From: Jaltomata sinuosa | Lineage: Eukaryota > Streptophyta > Magnoliopsida > Solanales > Solanaceae | Length of the DNA: 64,000 bases | Assembly (NCBI GenBank): GCA_003996215.1 | Contig: QJPP01000827.1 | Coordinates: 682,001 to 746,000, forward strand | Direction of reading: 5' to 3' | Shown here: positions 13,901 through 26,331 of the stretch, in pieces | How positions within the stretch are numbered: position 1 is the first letter of the stretch | How the letters are laid out: each line of letters opens with the position of its first letter | The notes under the pieces: generated by a model | Databases searched by the model: none | What the model saw: the letters and a program-made list of their open reading frames with translations, nothing else | What the model was told of the DNA's origin: nothing | Position numbers and translations under genes: made by a program

Positions 13901-14413
13901 TTAAATTTAAGTTTGCAACTCACCATCGCATGATTTAGATACTAAAGAACTCTCTTGGAACCCTCTCTTATGTTTTCTCACTGTTTCAGAACTGAAACGG
14001 CATTTTAAAACGTGAATTTGAGGCTTTAAATCGAGTTTAACCCGACCCGATTCGCGACTCGGTTCGCGACGCGGTTCGCAACCCATTTTCTGCCAGACAG
14101 TCCGCGGTAAAATAGTCATAACTTTTTACTCCGCGATCAGTTGGACGTGAGGTTTTGTGCGTTACAAACTAGACTCGTAGACCTTCGATTTGGTATTTCG
14201 GGGGACTTCTAACTCTTTATATTTTGAGAGAAAAGCTCCGAGACATTTTACCCAAAGTTCAGAAAATTTATCAAAGAAACTTACGATCAAACAAATGGAC
14301 CCGGCGCCGAAATACCGGTCCCGACAAGCCTTAAATGACTTGGGGCCACTACAAACAAGCTCTAACGGTTCAAGGAAAACGTATACGTGGAAATAACCGG
14401 AAGGGTCATTACA
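10995..14413 (-). mobile_element. Solo LTR (alpha-like, mosaic centre) nested in the Tekay-1 3' LTR
   Basis: Starts TGTCACGACCCAATTT and ends AAGGGTCATTACA, 3419 bases, flanked by a perfect duplication CGAAC at 10990-10994 and 14414-14418. The first 2.1 kb and the last 130 bases or so match the alpha family. From about 13085 to 14280 the sequence is unlike the other alpha LTRs and is AT-rich, followed by a CpG-rich run of TTCGCGAC-like units at about 14040-14095. No internal element sequence is present. Confidence 0.85.
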
Positions 14414-15067
14414 CGAACACAAACGAGCTGAGCTATTCAACTAAAAATGGCATTCTGGACTCAACAGAATTGATGAAAATCCCAATGGAGGTTGATTTAA
14501 CAAAAATTGGGCCCAACGCCCAAAATCAACTTTTGGCCAACTCTTCCAAAATGAAACCCAAGGGCCAAAAACAAGTTCGGAAGCCTCGGGACCCAAATCA
14601 AAGGTCCCTCTAGACCAAAGTCGACATTCCAGAGCTAACAGCGCTGATGGAATTTCCATCCGAGGTCGTCTTCTCCAAAAGTTGACCAAAGTCAACCCCA
14701 TAAGCCAAACTGGCTTTGAAAATATAAAAAACAACACAAAACCAAATCAAAAGTACCCAGACCTAAACCAAGGGTCCCACTAGACCAAAATCCCTGCTCC
14801 GGAGCCAATAGAACTGTCAGAATTTAATTTTGAGCAAGTTTACCAAGAAAGCTGACCGAAGTTAAAGATTTTCTAAGTTCAAGTTCTAAAACAGGAAAAT
14901 AGCCATAACAACCTAATGAATAGATTGGGCACCGAACCGTCAGTCTCGGCAAGTGATAAATGACCTGTAGCCACTGCAGGAAACCACAAAATATAGAAAA
15001 AGCATGAAAATGGGAAAATGACCTGGAGGGTCATTACAACATCCACTACTAAAAGGACTTTAGTTCT

Positions 15068-15518
15068 CGAAAGTTAGAGAAAAGATAGAACCTCAAGACT
15101 CAAAAAGGCGATGATAGCGGGTCCACATGTCGGTCTCAATCTCCCAAGTAGCCTCCTAGACAGGATGATACCACCACTGAACCTTAACTGATGGAATCTC
15201 TTTGCACATCAACCTCCTAACCTGCCTGTCCAAAATAGCAACAGGTTCCTCCTCAAAAGCTAAAGACTCATCCAACTGAACTGAATCCAACTAAAGCACG
15301 TGAGCCTCATCCAGGATATACCGATGCAGCATAGAGACATAAAAAATTGGGTGAACACTGGAAAGAGAAGGAGGCAAGGCCAACTCATAAAAAACCTCTC
15401 CAATGCGATGATGGATATTAAATGGCCCAATGAACCTAGGTTTGAGCTTACCCTTCCTCCCAAACCTTATCACACTCTTCATGGGCGATACCGAAAGTAA
15501 AACACTGTCACCAACCAT
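15068..15518 (-). pseudogene. Tekay-1 integrase C-terminal end and chromodomain remnant
   Basis: On the minus strand the frame from 15518 reads VGDSVLL, then RFGRKGKLKPRFIGPF and VHPIFYVSML. This is the conserved region linking integrase to the chromodomain in plant chromoviruses. Further on, at about 15120-15260, motifs of the chromodomain itself (EEPVAIL, IPSVKVQW, EATWE) are recognisable. They are interrupted by an in-frame TAG just before EATWE and by a frame change near 15290. In the family the chromodomain is thought to direct integration to marked heterochromatin. The gene ends about 30 bases from the LTR, as usual for Tekay elements. Non-functional. Confidence 0.8.
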
Positions 15519-16479
15519 GAACTCTAGATCTCAAACTCTCTGGTCAGCATAACTCTTCTACCTACTCTAGGCAGTGCGAAGTCTCTCCTAAATAACCCGA
15601 ACCCTATCTATAGAATCACAAAGCAAGTTGGTACCCCATGGCCTAACCTCGAAAGCATCAAACCAACCAATTGGAGATCTGCTCTGCCTACCATACAAAT
15701 TCTCGAATAGAGCCATTTGAATACTAGAATGGTATCTATTATTATATGCAAACTCTGCCAAATCTAAGCACTGGTCCCACTGACCCCTGAAATCAATAAC
15801 ATAGGCTCACAACATATCCTCTAGAACCTTAATAGTATGCTCTGACTGACTGTCAGTCTACGAATGAAAAGCGGTGCTAATCTCAACTCTAGTACCCAAC
15901 TCTCTCTGAATAGACCTCCAGAAATGCAAAGTGAACTGAGTACCACTGTCAGAAGTGATGGAAACTGGAACACCGTGCAAATGGACAATCTCGCGAATGT
16001 AGATCTGAGCCAACCTCTCAGAACTGTAGGAAGTCTAAACCAACAGAAAGTGAGCAGACTTTGTCAACCTATCCACAATGACCCAAATAGTATCAAATCT
16101 CTGCAAAGTACATTGCAAACCAACAACAAAGTCCATATCTATCCGCTCCCATTTCCACTCCGGAATGGGTAGCCTATGAGTCAAACCACCTAGCTTCTGG
16201 TGCTCAAACTTCACCTGTTTACAGTTCAAGCACCTAGACATAAAAGTCAAGATATTCCTCTTCATCCCACACCACCAGTAGTGCTTCCTCAAGTCACTAC
16301 ATCTTAGCTACCCCGGGATGAATGGAATATCTAGAACAATGAGCCTTCTCCAAGATCAGTCTAACCAAGTCACTAACTCTAGGAACACAGAAACGACCCT
16401 CGATCCTTTGAATACCCTCTGAATCCAAGGTCACCTTCCTAGCCTCACCACTCAACACCTTATCATGAATGATCCTCAA
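15519..16479 (-). pseudogene. Tekay-1 integrase remnant
   Basis: Minus-strand pieces show the N-terminal zinc-binding part (HCSRYSIHPG near 16310, CLNCKQVK near 16220) and the catalytic core. The first core Asp lies in IDMDFVVGL (about 16140-16170) and VDRLTKSAHF follows. The second Asp is in a SDSGTQF motif near 15945-15965, and the expected Glu is in an LEDML motif further on. Several in-frame stops (about 16293-16297, and three or more in the 15540-15850 stretch) break it. Integrase normally joins the cDNA to chromosomal DNA. The catalytic residues look largely kept while the frame is lost, which fits passive decay. Confidence 0.75.
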
Positions 16480-16497
16480 TCTCTCATCATCAAACTG

Positions 16498-17074
16498 TTA
16501 TGCTCGAATCTTATCCAACAAGGAAGATGTAGCCTCAACACAAGCAAGAATATAGCCCGGCTCAGAAATATCAAGTCTAACTAACTTGTTAGCCAAGGAC
16601 TCGATATCCCAAGCTAAAAGTCGCTCCTCTGTCGCTAAGAAAGCCAAGATACCCATACTCACTTCCTTTCGGCTTAAGGCATCCCATATTTGCTTGCTCG
16701 GATGATAAAGAATAGAGATGTCATAATCTTTCAGTAACTCCAACCACCTACGCTGCCTCAGATTTAGATCCTTCTGGCTAAAAATGTACTAAAGACTATG
16801 ATAGTCAGTGAAGATCTCACAATGGCTGCCATAAAGATATTGCCTCTAAATTTTCAATGCGAAGACTACCGCTGCTAACTCCAAGTCATGTGTGGGGTAG
16901 TTATTCTCATGAACCTTTAATTATCTAGAAGCATTAGCAATAACCCATCCCTGCTACATCAACAGACAACCCAAACCAATACCTGAAGCATCAAAATATA
17001 TGGTGAACGCTTGACCTTCGACCAAAAGAGTAAGAATCAGAGTTGAAGTCAACAAGGCCTTAAGCTTCATAATA
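16498..17074 (-). pseudogene. Tekay-1 RNase H remnant
   Basis: The minus frame from 16743 begins ELLKDYDISILYHPSKQ and continues to WDALSRK. This corresponds to the end of the Ty3/gypsy RNase H domain, where family members have an ADALSRK motif. Upstream, at 16750-17070, the domain is recognisable only in short pieces between stops, for example the run around LELAAVVFALK in the 16840-16900 area. RNase H degrades the RNA strand during reverse transcription. The region is too broken to judge catalytic residues with confidence. Confidence 0.65.
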
Positions 17075-17945
17075 TCACCTCGCACTCATCTGACCACTAG
17101 AAGGAACATTTTTCTGAGTCAATCTAGTCAATAAAGCTTCTATAGAAGAAAACCCCTCCACACAAAGTCTGTAGTAACCTGTCAACCTGACAAAACTGTG
17201 AACCTCGGTATGAGAAGTAGGCCTAGCCCAATCACAAAATGTTGTAATCTTTGTCAGATCCACCATAATCCCATCCTTGGACACCACGTGCCCTAGGAAT
17301 GCCACCAACTCAAGCCAAAACTCACACTTAGTTAATTTGGCATATAACTGATGGTCCCGCAAGGCCTGGAGTACAATTCTAAGATGCTGCTCATGCTCCT
17401 CTGTACTCCTCGAATATATAAAAATGTCATCGATGAACACAATCATAAATGAGTCCAAGTAGGCACTGAACACACGGTTCATCAACTCCATAAATGTTGT
17501 TGGGGCATTAGTCCACCCAAAAGACATGAGTAGGAACTCATAATGGCTGTATCGACTCTTAAATGTCATCTTTAGGATGTCCGCAGCCCTGATCCTCAAT
17601 TGGTGGCTGGTCAAACAAATTATCAATATGCGACATTGGATATATGTTCTTTACTGTCACCTTATTCAACTGTCTGTAGTTAATACACCTATGCATGGAC
17701 CCGTCCTTCTTCTTCACAAATAGAAATGGAGCACCCCACGGAGACATACTAGGTCTGATGAACCCTCTACTCAACAGATCCTGGAGCTGATCCTTAAACT
17801 CTCTCAACTCAGCTGGTGCCATCCGATATGGCAGAATAAAAATGGGTCGAGTGTCTGGCTTGACATAAATACAAAATTCAATGTCATAATCAGGAGGAAG
17901 ACCCAAAATATCAGAAGGGAACATGTCCAAATACTCACAAACCAC
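17075..17945 (-). pseudogene. Tekay-1 reverse transcriptase, motif A deleted
   Basis: The frame from 17945 contains ELREFKDQLQDLLSRGFIRPS, then SPWGAPFLFVKKKDGS and INYRQLNKVT, the usual entry to a gypsy RT. The second part (17626 down to 17075) is in another frame and carries motif C as FIDDIFIYS. Aligned by eye with Tekay-2, about 47 bases are missing near 17600 between the NLFDQ segment and the LRIRAADIL segment. That is where the motif with the first catalytic Asp (motif A) should be. The loss both shifts the frame and removes an active-site residue, so the enzyme cannot work. Confidence 0.85.
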
Positions 17946-18440
17946 AGGAATTTACTCAAGTGAAAGTGTGGTGGCACTAGTATCACATATGTAGGCAAAA
18001 TAGGCTAAGCACCCCTTCCCAACCAACTGTTGGGCGCTCTGGAATGATATAACTCCCCTCGATATGTGGCAATTGGTACCCTTCCATATGATAGGAGGGA
18101 TACCAGGCATCCATAGAGTAACAGGCTTGGAAAAGCAATCCAAGACTGCATGATAAGGAGATAACCAATCCATGCCTAAGATCACGTCAAAATCAACCAT
18201 ATCAAGTACAACCATGTCTACCCACATGTCTTACCCCAGGATAGTCACCACACAAACCCGATACACTTGATCCACTACTAAAGAATCTCCTACTAGGGTA
18301 GATACACGCAAGGGCATAGGCAATGACTCACAAGCAGAATCCAAACAAATAGCATAATAGGCTGATACATAGGAGAATGTAGACCCCGGATCAAACAAAG
18401 CAGAAGCAGACTGATGACAAATGGAGATCATACCTATGAT
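17946..18440 (-). pseudogene. Tekay-1 retroviral-type aspartic protease remnant
   Basis: The motif ALFDPGSTFSYVS (near 18370-18410, minus) is the plant gypsy version of the aspartic protease active site. It is followed about 80 residues later by VILGMDWLSPYHAVLDC (about 18140-18190), the second landmark of these proteases. The two pieces are in the same frame but separated by a stop at about 18228-18230. The protease would cut the gag-pol precursor. Note the active site is D-P-G-S and not D-T-G/D-S-G, as in many Tekay-type elements. Confidence 0.75.
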
Positions 18441-19960
18441 GATAGCATCTGAAGCCTCGGCCTCTTTTCGGCCTAGAACTGCATACATGTGGCTCCGACC
18501 GCCATGACCACCTGACCTACTGGATTGAGGACCGCCTCTAGTACCCTGGGGACCACCCCTACTACCTTGTAAACCACCTCTGGCTAGTGGTGCTAGAGAC
18601 CTAGGGGCCTGAACCATCTGATCAAGTCTCCTCTTGTGCGGTATTGACAGACACTCTCTAGCAAAGTGGCCTATCTTGGCACACTCATAACAACCCTGGC
18701 CATACGTACCCTGCAGTGAAGACCCTGCTGAATAAGAATGACTACCATGACCTATGGACCCTGAATGAGCACCCCATAGAGCAGGAATAATACTCTGGCT
18801 ATTCTGACCCTCAGCAATCTGTAATGCTACCTGAATAGGCTGGCTCAACTAGAAATGTTGCTGATGTTGATCCCTACCATAGTAGCCTCTAACATGAGCC
18901 TGTGTACTGCTAAAACTACCCTAATGGCAAGGCTTCTTATCACTGCCCCCTTGGTCCTCGTGAAGTACGCCCTCAATGGTGCGGGCATGGTCTACTACCT
19001 CTAAAAAAGACTGACCTGATGCCACCATACCCTTCATGGACAATCTGAGCTGCAGAGTCAACCCTCGAACAAATCAATGCACCCTCTCATACTCGGTGGG
19101 AAAAATCATAGTGGCGTGCCTAGCCAACTGATGGAAGAAAACCTCATACTCAAAAATAGTCATAGAGCCCTGCTACAACCTGGAGAACTGATACATCACC
19201 CGCTCTCTCATGCTACGTGATACGTACTTCTCCAGAAAAGCTGTGGAGAATTGGGCCCAAGTAAGCGGAGGTGAACCGACTGGACTGCAAGCTACATATG
19301 ATCTCCACCACTTTTTTGCTGGACCATCCAGCTAAAACGTGGTGTAATCTAATCTATGCGACTCAACTAACCCTAAATTATGCAATCTCTCTTAGTATCT
19401 AGTCAGAAACTCGTGTGCATCCTCCCTGGAGGCACCTAAAAACCTCGAAGGACCCAATCTCAGAAACCTACCAATCATCTTATGCTCCTCAGAAAACATA
19501 ATGGGCTCGGCTGGAAGAGGTGGAAGAACTGCAAGGATTGGAAATACCTCTATTCAGGGAGTCACAATAGTAGGTTGCGCTCCTGAACCCTGAGTAACTG
19601 CCTGGGCTAAAGTATGAGCCTCATCTCTAACCTGAGAGCCAATCGGAGTACCTGGTGAAGGTGTTGGTGGAGTCATACCCTCGAGAAATGCAAGTCACCA
19701 AACCAAGGTGTCTTGTAGCACTGGAGTAGCCATGAAACCTGCTGGATGCTGGGCTGGACCAACACCTTGCGGCTTATACTGAACCACCTGAACCCTGACC
19801 TCATGCTCTGGTGACGATATCCTAGCTTGGGCCCAAGATGGTACCGTAGCTCAACCCCTACCTTGACCTCCGGGTCGACCTCTACCCATCCCCTATCTAG
19901 GGCTCTAACAGCAGGCACAGGGACCTCGTCCACACCCACTGCTGATCTTGTCCAAACCAT
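18441..19960 (-). pseudogene. Tekay-1 gag remnant with CCHC zinc knuckle
   Basis: A complete knuckle, CYECAKIGHFAREC (C-X2-C-X4-H-X4-C), is encoded at 18651-18692 on the minus strand, followed by a Gly/Arg/Ser-rich linker. Upstream, at about 19010-19500, the gag domain can be followed through motifs such as DGPAKKWW, WAQFSTAF and GSMTIFEYE. The frame there is crossed by several stops. One TAG falls where Tekay-2 has a Gln codon (TTYQLEGPA), so it is a C-to-T change. The start is probably near 19960. Gag would form the particle and bind RNA. Confidence 0.75.
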
Positions 19961-20151
19961 CTGAGAAAGAGTGAAATAAAGATACTTTAAAGTTGATCAA
20001 GTCACTTAAGCATGATAAGGAATTAAAAAAGATGGAATATTTCCTAGGAATGTCCTATTCCCTCTCGCAAATTGGATACGGACGTCATCATACCAATCGA
20101 CGAGACTCTACTAGAAACTTTGCTCTTGTACTAGAGAGATCAGTGAATCTA

Positions 20152-20165
20152 GAGCTCTAATACCA
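20152..20165 (-). promoter_or_regulatory. Primer-binding site of Tekay-1
   Basis: Read on the minus strand this is TGGTATTAGAGCTC, three bases inside the 5' LTR. It matches the plant initiator-Met tRNA site TGGTATCAGAGC with one C-to-T change. It fixes the element's orientation and lineage type. Confidence 0.85.
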
Positions 20166-20919
20166 CTCTGTCACGACCCAAAACTGGGCCATAATGGCGC
20201 CTACACAACCCCCCCAGTAGGCAAGCCAAATCCAATAATGCGGAAGACAATAAAAGCAGTTTAGGTAAGAAAAGTGAAAGTTATAAACATACACAAGAAA
20301 TAGGATTGATAGCATATATACCTACCAACTATACTACATATAGAAAAGATGGCCCTAAAGTGACCAAGAAGACAAAACATACACGAGAACCAACCCAGAC
20401 CTGGTGTCACCGGTACAAGAGAACCTAAAGTAAGGAGTAGCTATACAACAGACTCTATCTATCCAAAATACAAAATATAGACAGAAATACAAGACGGAAA
20501 GCATATAAAGTCTCCAAGATAGTGGGATCACACCGAGATCCGAACTACAACAGGTCACGAATAATGAGAGGATCAATGGGGGTGGCTCATACTAGGTGCT
20601 GCATCAGAAAAAGATGCAAAGTGTAGTATGAGTACCAAAACAACTAGTACCTAGTAAGCATCATAAAATGACCGAGCGTAGAAAGATAATATACAATTTA
20701 AATTACAGGAAAGTAAGAAAAATATAGGGATCCACCTTAATCTAGTTATAAAACTGAAAACACAACCACTCGAACCAACAAGAAGAAACAAAGAAAAAAC
20801 TCAATCCCAGTCAATCGAAAAACCAAGTACACCTAAGCTAATGCAATATGATGAAGGATGATGTGATGTATGAGGACACAATAGCAGGATAAAGTAAGAA
20901 CCCGATATTCGATACCCGT

Positions 20920-21105
20920 GTTGCCCAAAATTTAACCTCGAGCTCATCATCAAGTGCATGGAAGTAATACCAGAAAATAATGTATCGGGGCACCCCAAAA
21001 TGAACATCGAGCGTATCAACAAAGCATAAAGGTAAAACCCAAAAATAGTGCATCGGGGCACCAAAAAATAAACATCGAGCTATCAACAAATGCATAAAAG
21101 TAGTA
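20920..21105. repeat. Roughly 70-bp tandem repeat in the beta LTR (5' copy)
   Basis: Counterpart of the array at 9381-9580, with the same units (ATGAACATCGAGC, GTAAAACCC, GTGCATCGGGG) and independent substitutions. Confidence 0.7.
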
Positions 21106-22332
21106 TTTTTCCTTCCCTTTCCAAAAGCTGCAAAAATCCAAGATAATTCCTTTAAAAGTCTGAAAACCATGACATCCCAGTAAATCTCAAGTTTGGAACA
21201 AAAAGCCTCAAAAATCTTTCTTTTCTTCACCGATAGACATGAAAATACAGTATGAGTATGTAATTTCCACATTCAGATAATATAGCACACAATAAGGCAA
21301 AACAGGGAAAAATACCCTTCAACAAGGAAAACTGACCTGGAAACAATGTCCAAATCCAACTTATGGCCTTGGGCCCACAGTTATGCACAACCAACCATTA
21401 AAGAAGGAATAGAGGAAAATATAACTACAGAAACCACTGCAAGCATCTACTCTACCTCTAAAACCTCCTAAAAGTATACTAAAGATTTTAGGCTAGCCAC
21501 GGTGATCCTACAAGCTCCTAAACTACAGATAATAATAAAAGATTCTAAACTACGATCCAAAATGGCCAATATAATATAAGTTACATGATTTAAGCCTATT
21601 TCTACCTAAAAATCCAACCTAACAATCTAGTAATATAAACAATATAAAATCTAACTAAACTCAGTCTAGGAAGTAAACCATAACCTACCTCGGGGTCAAA
21701 ACGCAAACACGAACCATCACTCATGTGCCTTCCCCTTTAAAATGGTCTCATAAATCTGCCACGCTATAAAAAATATAATCCAGGTGTCAAGACGAGAAGA
21801 ATGACACCCATATTTTTATACGGAAAATTGGGCCAGAAATTGGGTTGAAAAATGACCCTCGAGGCCCGCGCATCAAAACAGAAAGTAAAACTCACAATTA
21901 TGTTTGCAATGGGTTAAATAACCCATACCCAAAAATTGGGCGCGAATGAGACATTTCGTGGCCCAATATAGCCCTGAATCCCACTAGTTCAAGGGAATCT
22001 TAAAAAGAGAAGAGAGGAATTTAAAGGCGAAAGCCTACCAATTCAAGTACAAGAACAATCACGGAACGAAAGAGTTACTAATACAAGATTTAAAGTTGTT
22101 TGGAGTCTGATTTGGAGGTTTGGAGTTCTATATCAATAGGGGAAAACGCATGGTAAATGTTGGAAATGAAAGAGAAGGAGTTGGATATGGAAACTTAAAG
22201 GCTGCCAGTGATGCGTAGACGTACGCAGCTAAGGGCTGCGTATGTGGCCCTGCGCACACGGCCAGACACACGCCCATGCGAAGGCCATGTAGAGGCCCAG
22301 GCTAGCGACATGCTAGCACGCACGCGGGCTAG

Positions 22333-23845
22333 TGATAAACTCTCAAATCGTGTCTCTCCAATGAGGAGGTCACGGTGATCGCGTAGTCAAAACAAAATTT
22401 ATAAACCCAACAGATGTCGGGGTCATACCCAAGGGACCTGATTTAGCTCATTAGAGATTGTGCGAAACGATTTCAAAGTGAGAGTAGTTGTTCAACAAAA
22501 CCAAACAATAAAATGGAGGAATTGGGAAAGTTGTCACTACTAACTCAATTCAAATAAAAACTATAAAATCAAGATGGGTGTACCAATAAGAACTAGATGA
22601 CTCGGGGGTGCATTTTCGATGGGGCATTCACTATAGGATAGGGTTGTGACTAGTTTACTTAAATTTTCACCTATTGACACGGGTAGCATTGGTCATAAGT
22701 GTGGAATGTTATTTATCAATCAACATCCACATATCCGATGATTTTGGTTAGAACACCATTCAGTGTGCTAAAAACCAACCAACATTTTCTTGGGGAGGTC
22801 ATCCTATCTCTAGCTCGGATCCTTAAGTGAGAGATTCCACGATTGGAGCTATATGTAGCCTCCAATCTAAGTGGATTCTCAAGTACCCACTAGCAATTTC
22901 ACATCCACAACTACAAAATTCTCTCTCGAGCAATTATATAGCCAAGTAAGGTAAATTCATGTTTGCAACCACAAATTATTAGATTAAAACATGGTGAAAT
23001 TACTAGACCCATATCAGATAAGCAATTATAAAAGTGAATTAGCAACACCCATAACCCTTTGCTAAGCACCCATCATCAATATACCCCTAGACAAGAGAAA
23101 TTAGCCACACATAGAAGAGGGAGAAAATATACCAGCTGGGTAAATCAAATTCCCATCCATTGTAGTTGATTCTCAAGTTCTAGAGTCAAATTAGGTACAT
23201 AATTTGTTAACCAAAAGATTGGATTGAAAACCCTCTCTCAATGGAGATGGAGAAAAGTGTTTACAAGCCAAAAAATACCTTCAAGTTCTTTTCTGAAATT
23301 CTCTCCTCAAAATCGTATATATAAAACAAGCCTAAAATTGCCTTTTATATGTTCCCAAAATAGTCACATAAATTTAGGACAAAATTGCCCTCCAGGTGGT
23401 GTGCAACGCGACGTGCGGTTCACACATCGCAGTGTGCGCATAGCACACCTGCTTCAGGTTGACCAGTGACCTCAGCCGCTTAAGTAGGCTTTGTGTGAAC
23501 GTGGTGCATTTTGCACCACGGGATGTGCGCGTCGCATGGCAACCACACTCCTTAGTAGAATCTTCAATCATCTTTGCAGCTTCATTCGGAGGAGATACGA
23601 ACCGCACCTTAGCTTGTGTGTGTCGCACAGCCACCGCACCTCTCGGCAGATTCTCCAGCTTTTCTCAACTCTTCGCACTTAGCTCTTTTTTGGCTCTTTT
23701 TGGGTCCATATCCTTGTTTCTCCTCTTCTATCCAAAGTACCTGCATAGACATCAATAAAGGCCATAAGAACCTCTAAATCAATTAAAAATGTAGCAATAA
23801 TTCATGGATATAGGCTCAATAAGTTGGTAGATTACCGACTTATCA
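22333..23845 (-). repeat. 3' LTR (gamma) of the Athila-type element
   Basis: 1513 bases, starting TGATAAACTC and ending GACTTATCA, paired with 39104-40612. It contains a TATATATA box at 23316-23323 and, at about 23395-23640, a CpG-rich cluster of GTGCG/CGCAC inverted motifs. That cluster includes a perfect 7-bp stem with a 5-base loop (GTGGTGC/GCACCAC) near 23500-23518. The first 100 bases differ noticeably from the partner, so the insertion is older than TR-GAG1. Confidence 0.85.
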
Positions 23846-26331
23846 AACCCCCAAACTTGAACTATTGTTTGTCCTCAAGTAAGATACTCACACGGCAAGG
23901 AATGAATTATGCTAATGCTCAATTAAGGCACAAAAAATATTCTACACTAAAAATTTAAGAAAAATAAACAAACAAAAGACTCAAACAAAAGACTCAACTA
24001 CTATGCTTATCTCAATTTGGACCCCCACATGCTCAAGGCAATTGCTCATTTCAAAACTTTTTGTTTTCAAAAAGGACATCATATCTCTTTTACAACTCAA
24101 GGGAATTTTCCATTCAAAACTAGATATTTTAGATTCTCAAGTCATTGGCATGGACCGTCAAGGTTTGCCTCGAGATTCGCCACACGACTTGTCTCATTCA
24201 TTCCCCTGAATTGAAATAGACACACTATACTTTAATTCGAGTGCATGATGCCACTCACCATAAGAGATAATCCCTCTCACAATTATTCAATTCTTAACCA
24301 CGAGATTATAAGAGAACCAAGAAGACTCTCACTCTCTCAAGGAAGTTCAAGTGCATGCGCATCGAACCATGGGCTTGCCCTTCATGTAAATCGCCACTTA
24401 TGTAGGCTGACCAAGCTCGAAATCACCAAGGACTTGCGGGTTATAATGTTGACTAAGGCTAAGGTGAGGATATCATTTGGTTAAAGTGACTACACCTCCA
24501 TCATGCTCTTTGTTTTTTTCACTTCACACGCCGCACACATTTTTCAATTTTCAACTTCACCTTATTTCTCCCTCATACAACCCAGATTTCTCCTTTTAAC
24601 CTCATGATTATTCACACCTTATATCACCTTCACTTGGTAGCACCTATTATTTCTTTTCAATTTACTCATTGGATTGATATTTTGGAGCACTTTTCAATTT
24701 TCGAATCAAGGTGCTACCTTGCACTTAAAGTGCATTTCTTTTCTTCTCCTCATTTGATCACATGCACCCCCCAAACTTAGGCATTTGCCTATGTTATCTT
24801 TTGTTCCCCCCTCCCAAACTTAGGCTTTTATCCTATATTTCATTTTCAAGTAATTAGGGAGGATAGGTGCCAAGATGGAGGTTCCAAAAAGGTCAAGGTG
24901 TTACAAAGGTGTCAAATAATGGTCACAAGCTCAAAGGGGTTCACTAGGACTTGATATCATTGGGAGGTCATTTGAGTGAAGTGGCTATCAAAAAGGGCCT
25001 AAGGTCATTTCCCAAGCTTGGCAACACCTAGAATTTCGCCTTGAATCATATTCGGGGCAAGTTCAAGATGACACTTATGCACAAGAATCAAGGTAAAGCC
25101 TCACCACACAAGGCATCAAGCCACAAGACTTCATCCATTAGTCCCATAATCAATTGGGTCAAATGACTTTTGACAAGCTATTCCTAGTTTATTACACACT
25201 CGTTTGTGAGTCAATCAAGCTAAAGCGAGAGTGTGGAAGTCATGACAAGAGAATGTTTTTTCTCAAAAAATCATTTCCCTTCCTTTTTTCCTTTTCAAAA
25301 ACAATTTACCAAGAAAAAATTTCAGTGGGCCCATTTCGAGACAAGCATTTACAGACTCAATTCTAAACTAAACTTGGCATTTTCCCTTAAGAAACTCGCC
25401 TCTCAATCTATCATAGGGAAACACCAACCCGGTTCGACACACAAAAACAAAAGAAAAAAAAACTCAAAACTTTTGCTCCTTAGGAAAGAACCGTAGTATT
25501 AAGAAAACCCTCGGAGTTTATTTCTACAATACTATCAATAAGGCGATCCACAATGTTTTGCACTCATGAATCAATCAAGAACAAGCCTCGGCGTAGGCAT
25601 TTTAGTGCATTTGCAAGGCACGGGTAGTGGAACAATGGGGCATGTAAGACCAACCTGGCACACCATCAATAAAATTCAAGCCCCGCGAGGGAACAATTAA
25701 GCTCAAAGTAACAAGTAAAGCAAAACAATTAAAGCAAAACATAGGCTAAAGGCCCGGCGAGGGCAATGTCAATCACAACACAACCATCATGAAGTTAATT
25801 CTTACATACTCCCCCAAAACTTAAAACAAGCCTAGCCCATGATTCACAAAAAGATAACCAAATAATAATGAGTGCCAAAAACTCCCTGAGCAGGCTAATG
25901 ATGATGTCGGTGTCTCCTTCGTGAATAGACTTGATAAGGTGGTCGATATGTCGGTGGAGCTGGTGGTGTCGGCGATGGTATGTAAGAATATGATGGATCT
26001 AGCTGAAAATATTCCAGCGGAGGGTTCGATGGATCCCATCGGACCTCAAGAAGGCCCGAGGGCTCTACAAATCACCTATCCTCACACGTCATTAATTCGT
26101 GATACGAGAACAATTTTGCTGAAGTCCCCATCTCCTCACATATGGTGCTGGAGGTGTTGGTTGATGGTGGACAAATGACTCTGTGTTTTCTGGGGTGATC
26201 TTAACCGGTGTCCCATTTTCTTGCATCTCAGAGTTGTCTTCTTGATCAGGATCCTAACTTGTGCACCAAGTATCAGGAGGGCTAGTACATCTTGTAGGGA
26301 AGTTAGAGCCTGTAGCCGGTAGGTTAAGATC
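23846..26331 (-). other. 3' non-coding tail of the Athila-type element
   Basis: No credible coding frame. Directly inside the LTR (minus sense) is the polypurine tract AAGTTTGGGGGTT (23846-23858 in plus coordinates). Related motifs recur at about 24766-24780, 24816-24832 and 25808-25824. The first of these forms one arm of a hairpin (CAAACTTAGGC, loop ATTT, GCCTA). Frames on the plus strand here are antisense to the element. Confidence 0.65.

Larger units (their letters stand above)
5127..15038 (-). repeat. 3' LTR of Tekay-1 (beta), split by two solo LTRs
   Basis: In plus coordinates it starts TGTCACGACCCAAAAC and ends GGAGGGTCATTACA. Its three pieces (5127-5295, 8798-10994, 14414-15038) line up in order with the 5' LTR at 20169 onwards. 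For example, the block around AAGATGGCCCTAAAGTGACC occurs at 8810 and at 20348. The pieces sum to about 2981 bases. The first solo LTR sits 169 bases in and the second near the other end. Confidence 0.85.

Noticed and set aside
15864..16172. 102-codon plus-strand frame
   Set aside because: Antisense to the Tekay-1 integrase remnant.
23459..23758. Plus-strand frames in the gamma LTR, also at 40259-40525
   Set aside because: They lie antisense to the element in LTR sequence, and their conservation follows from LTR pairing.
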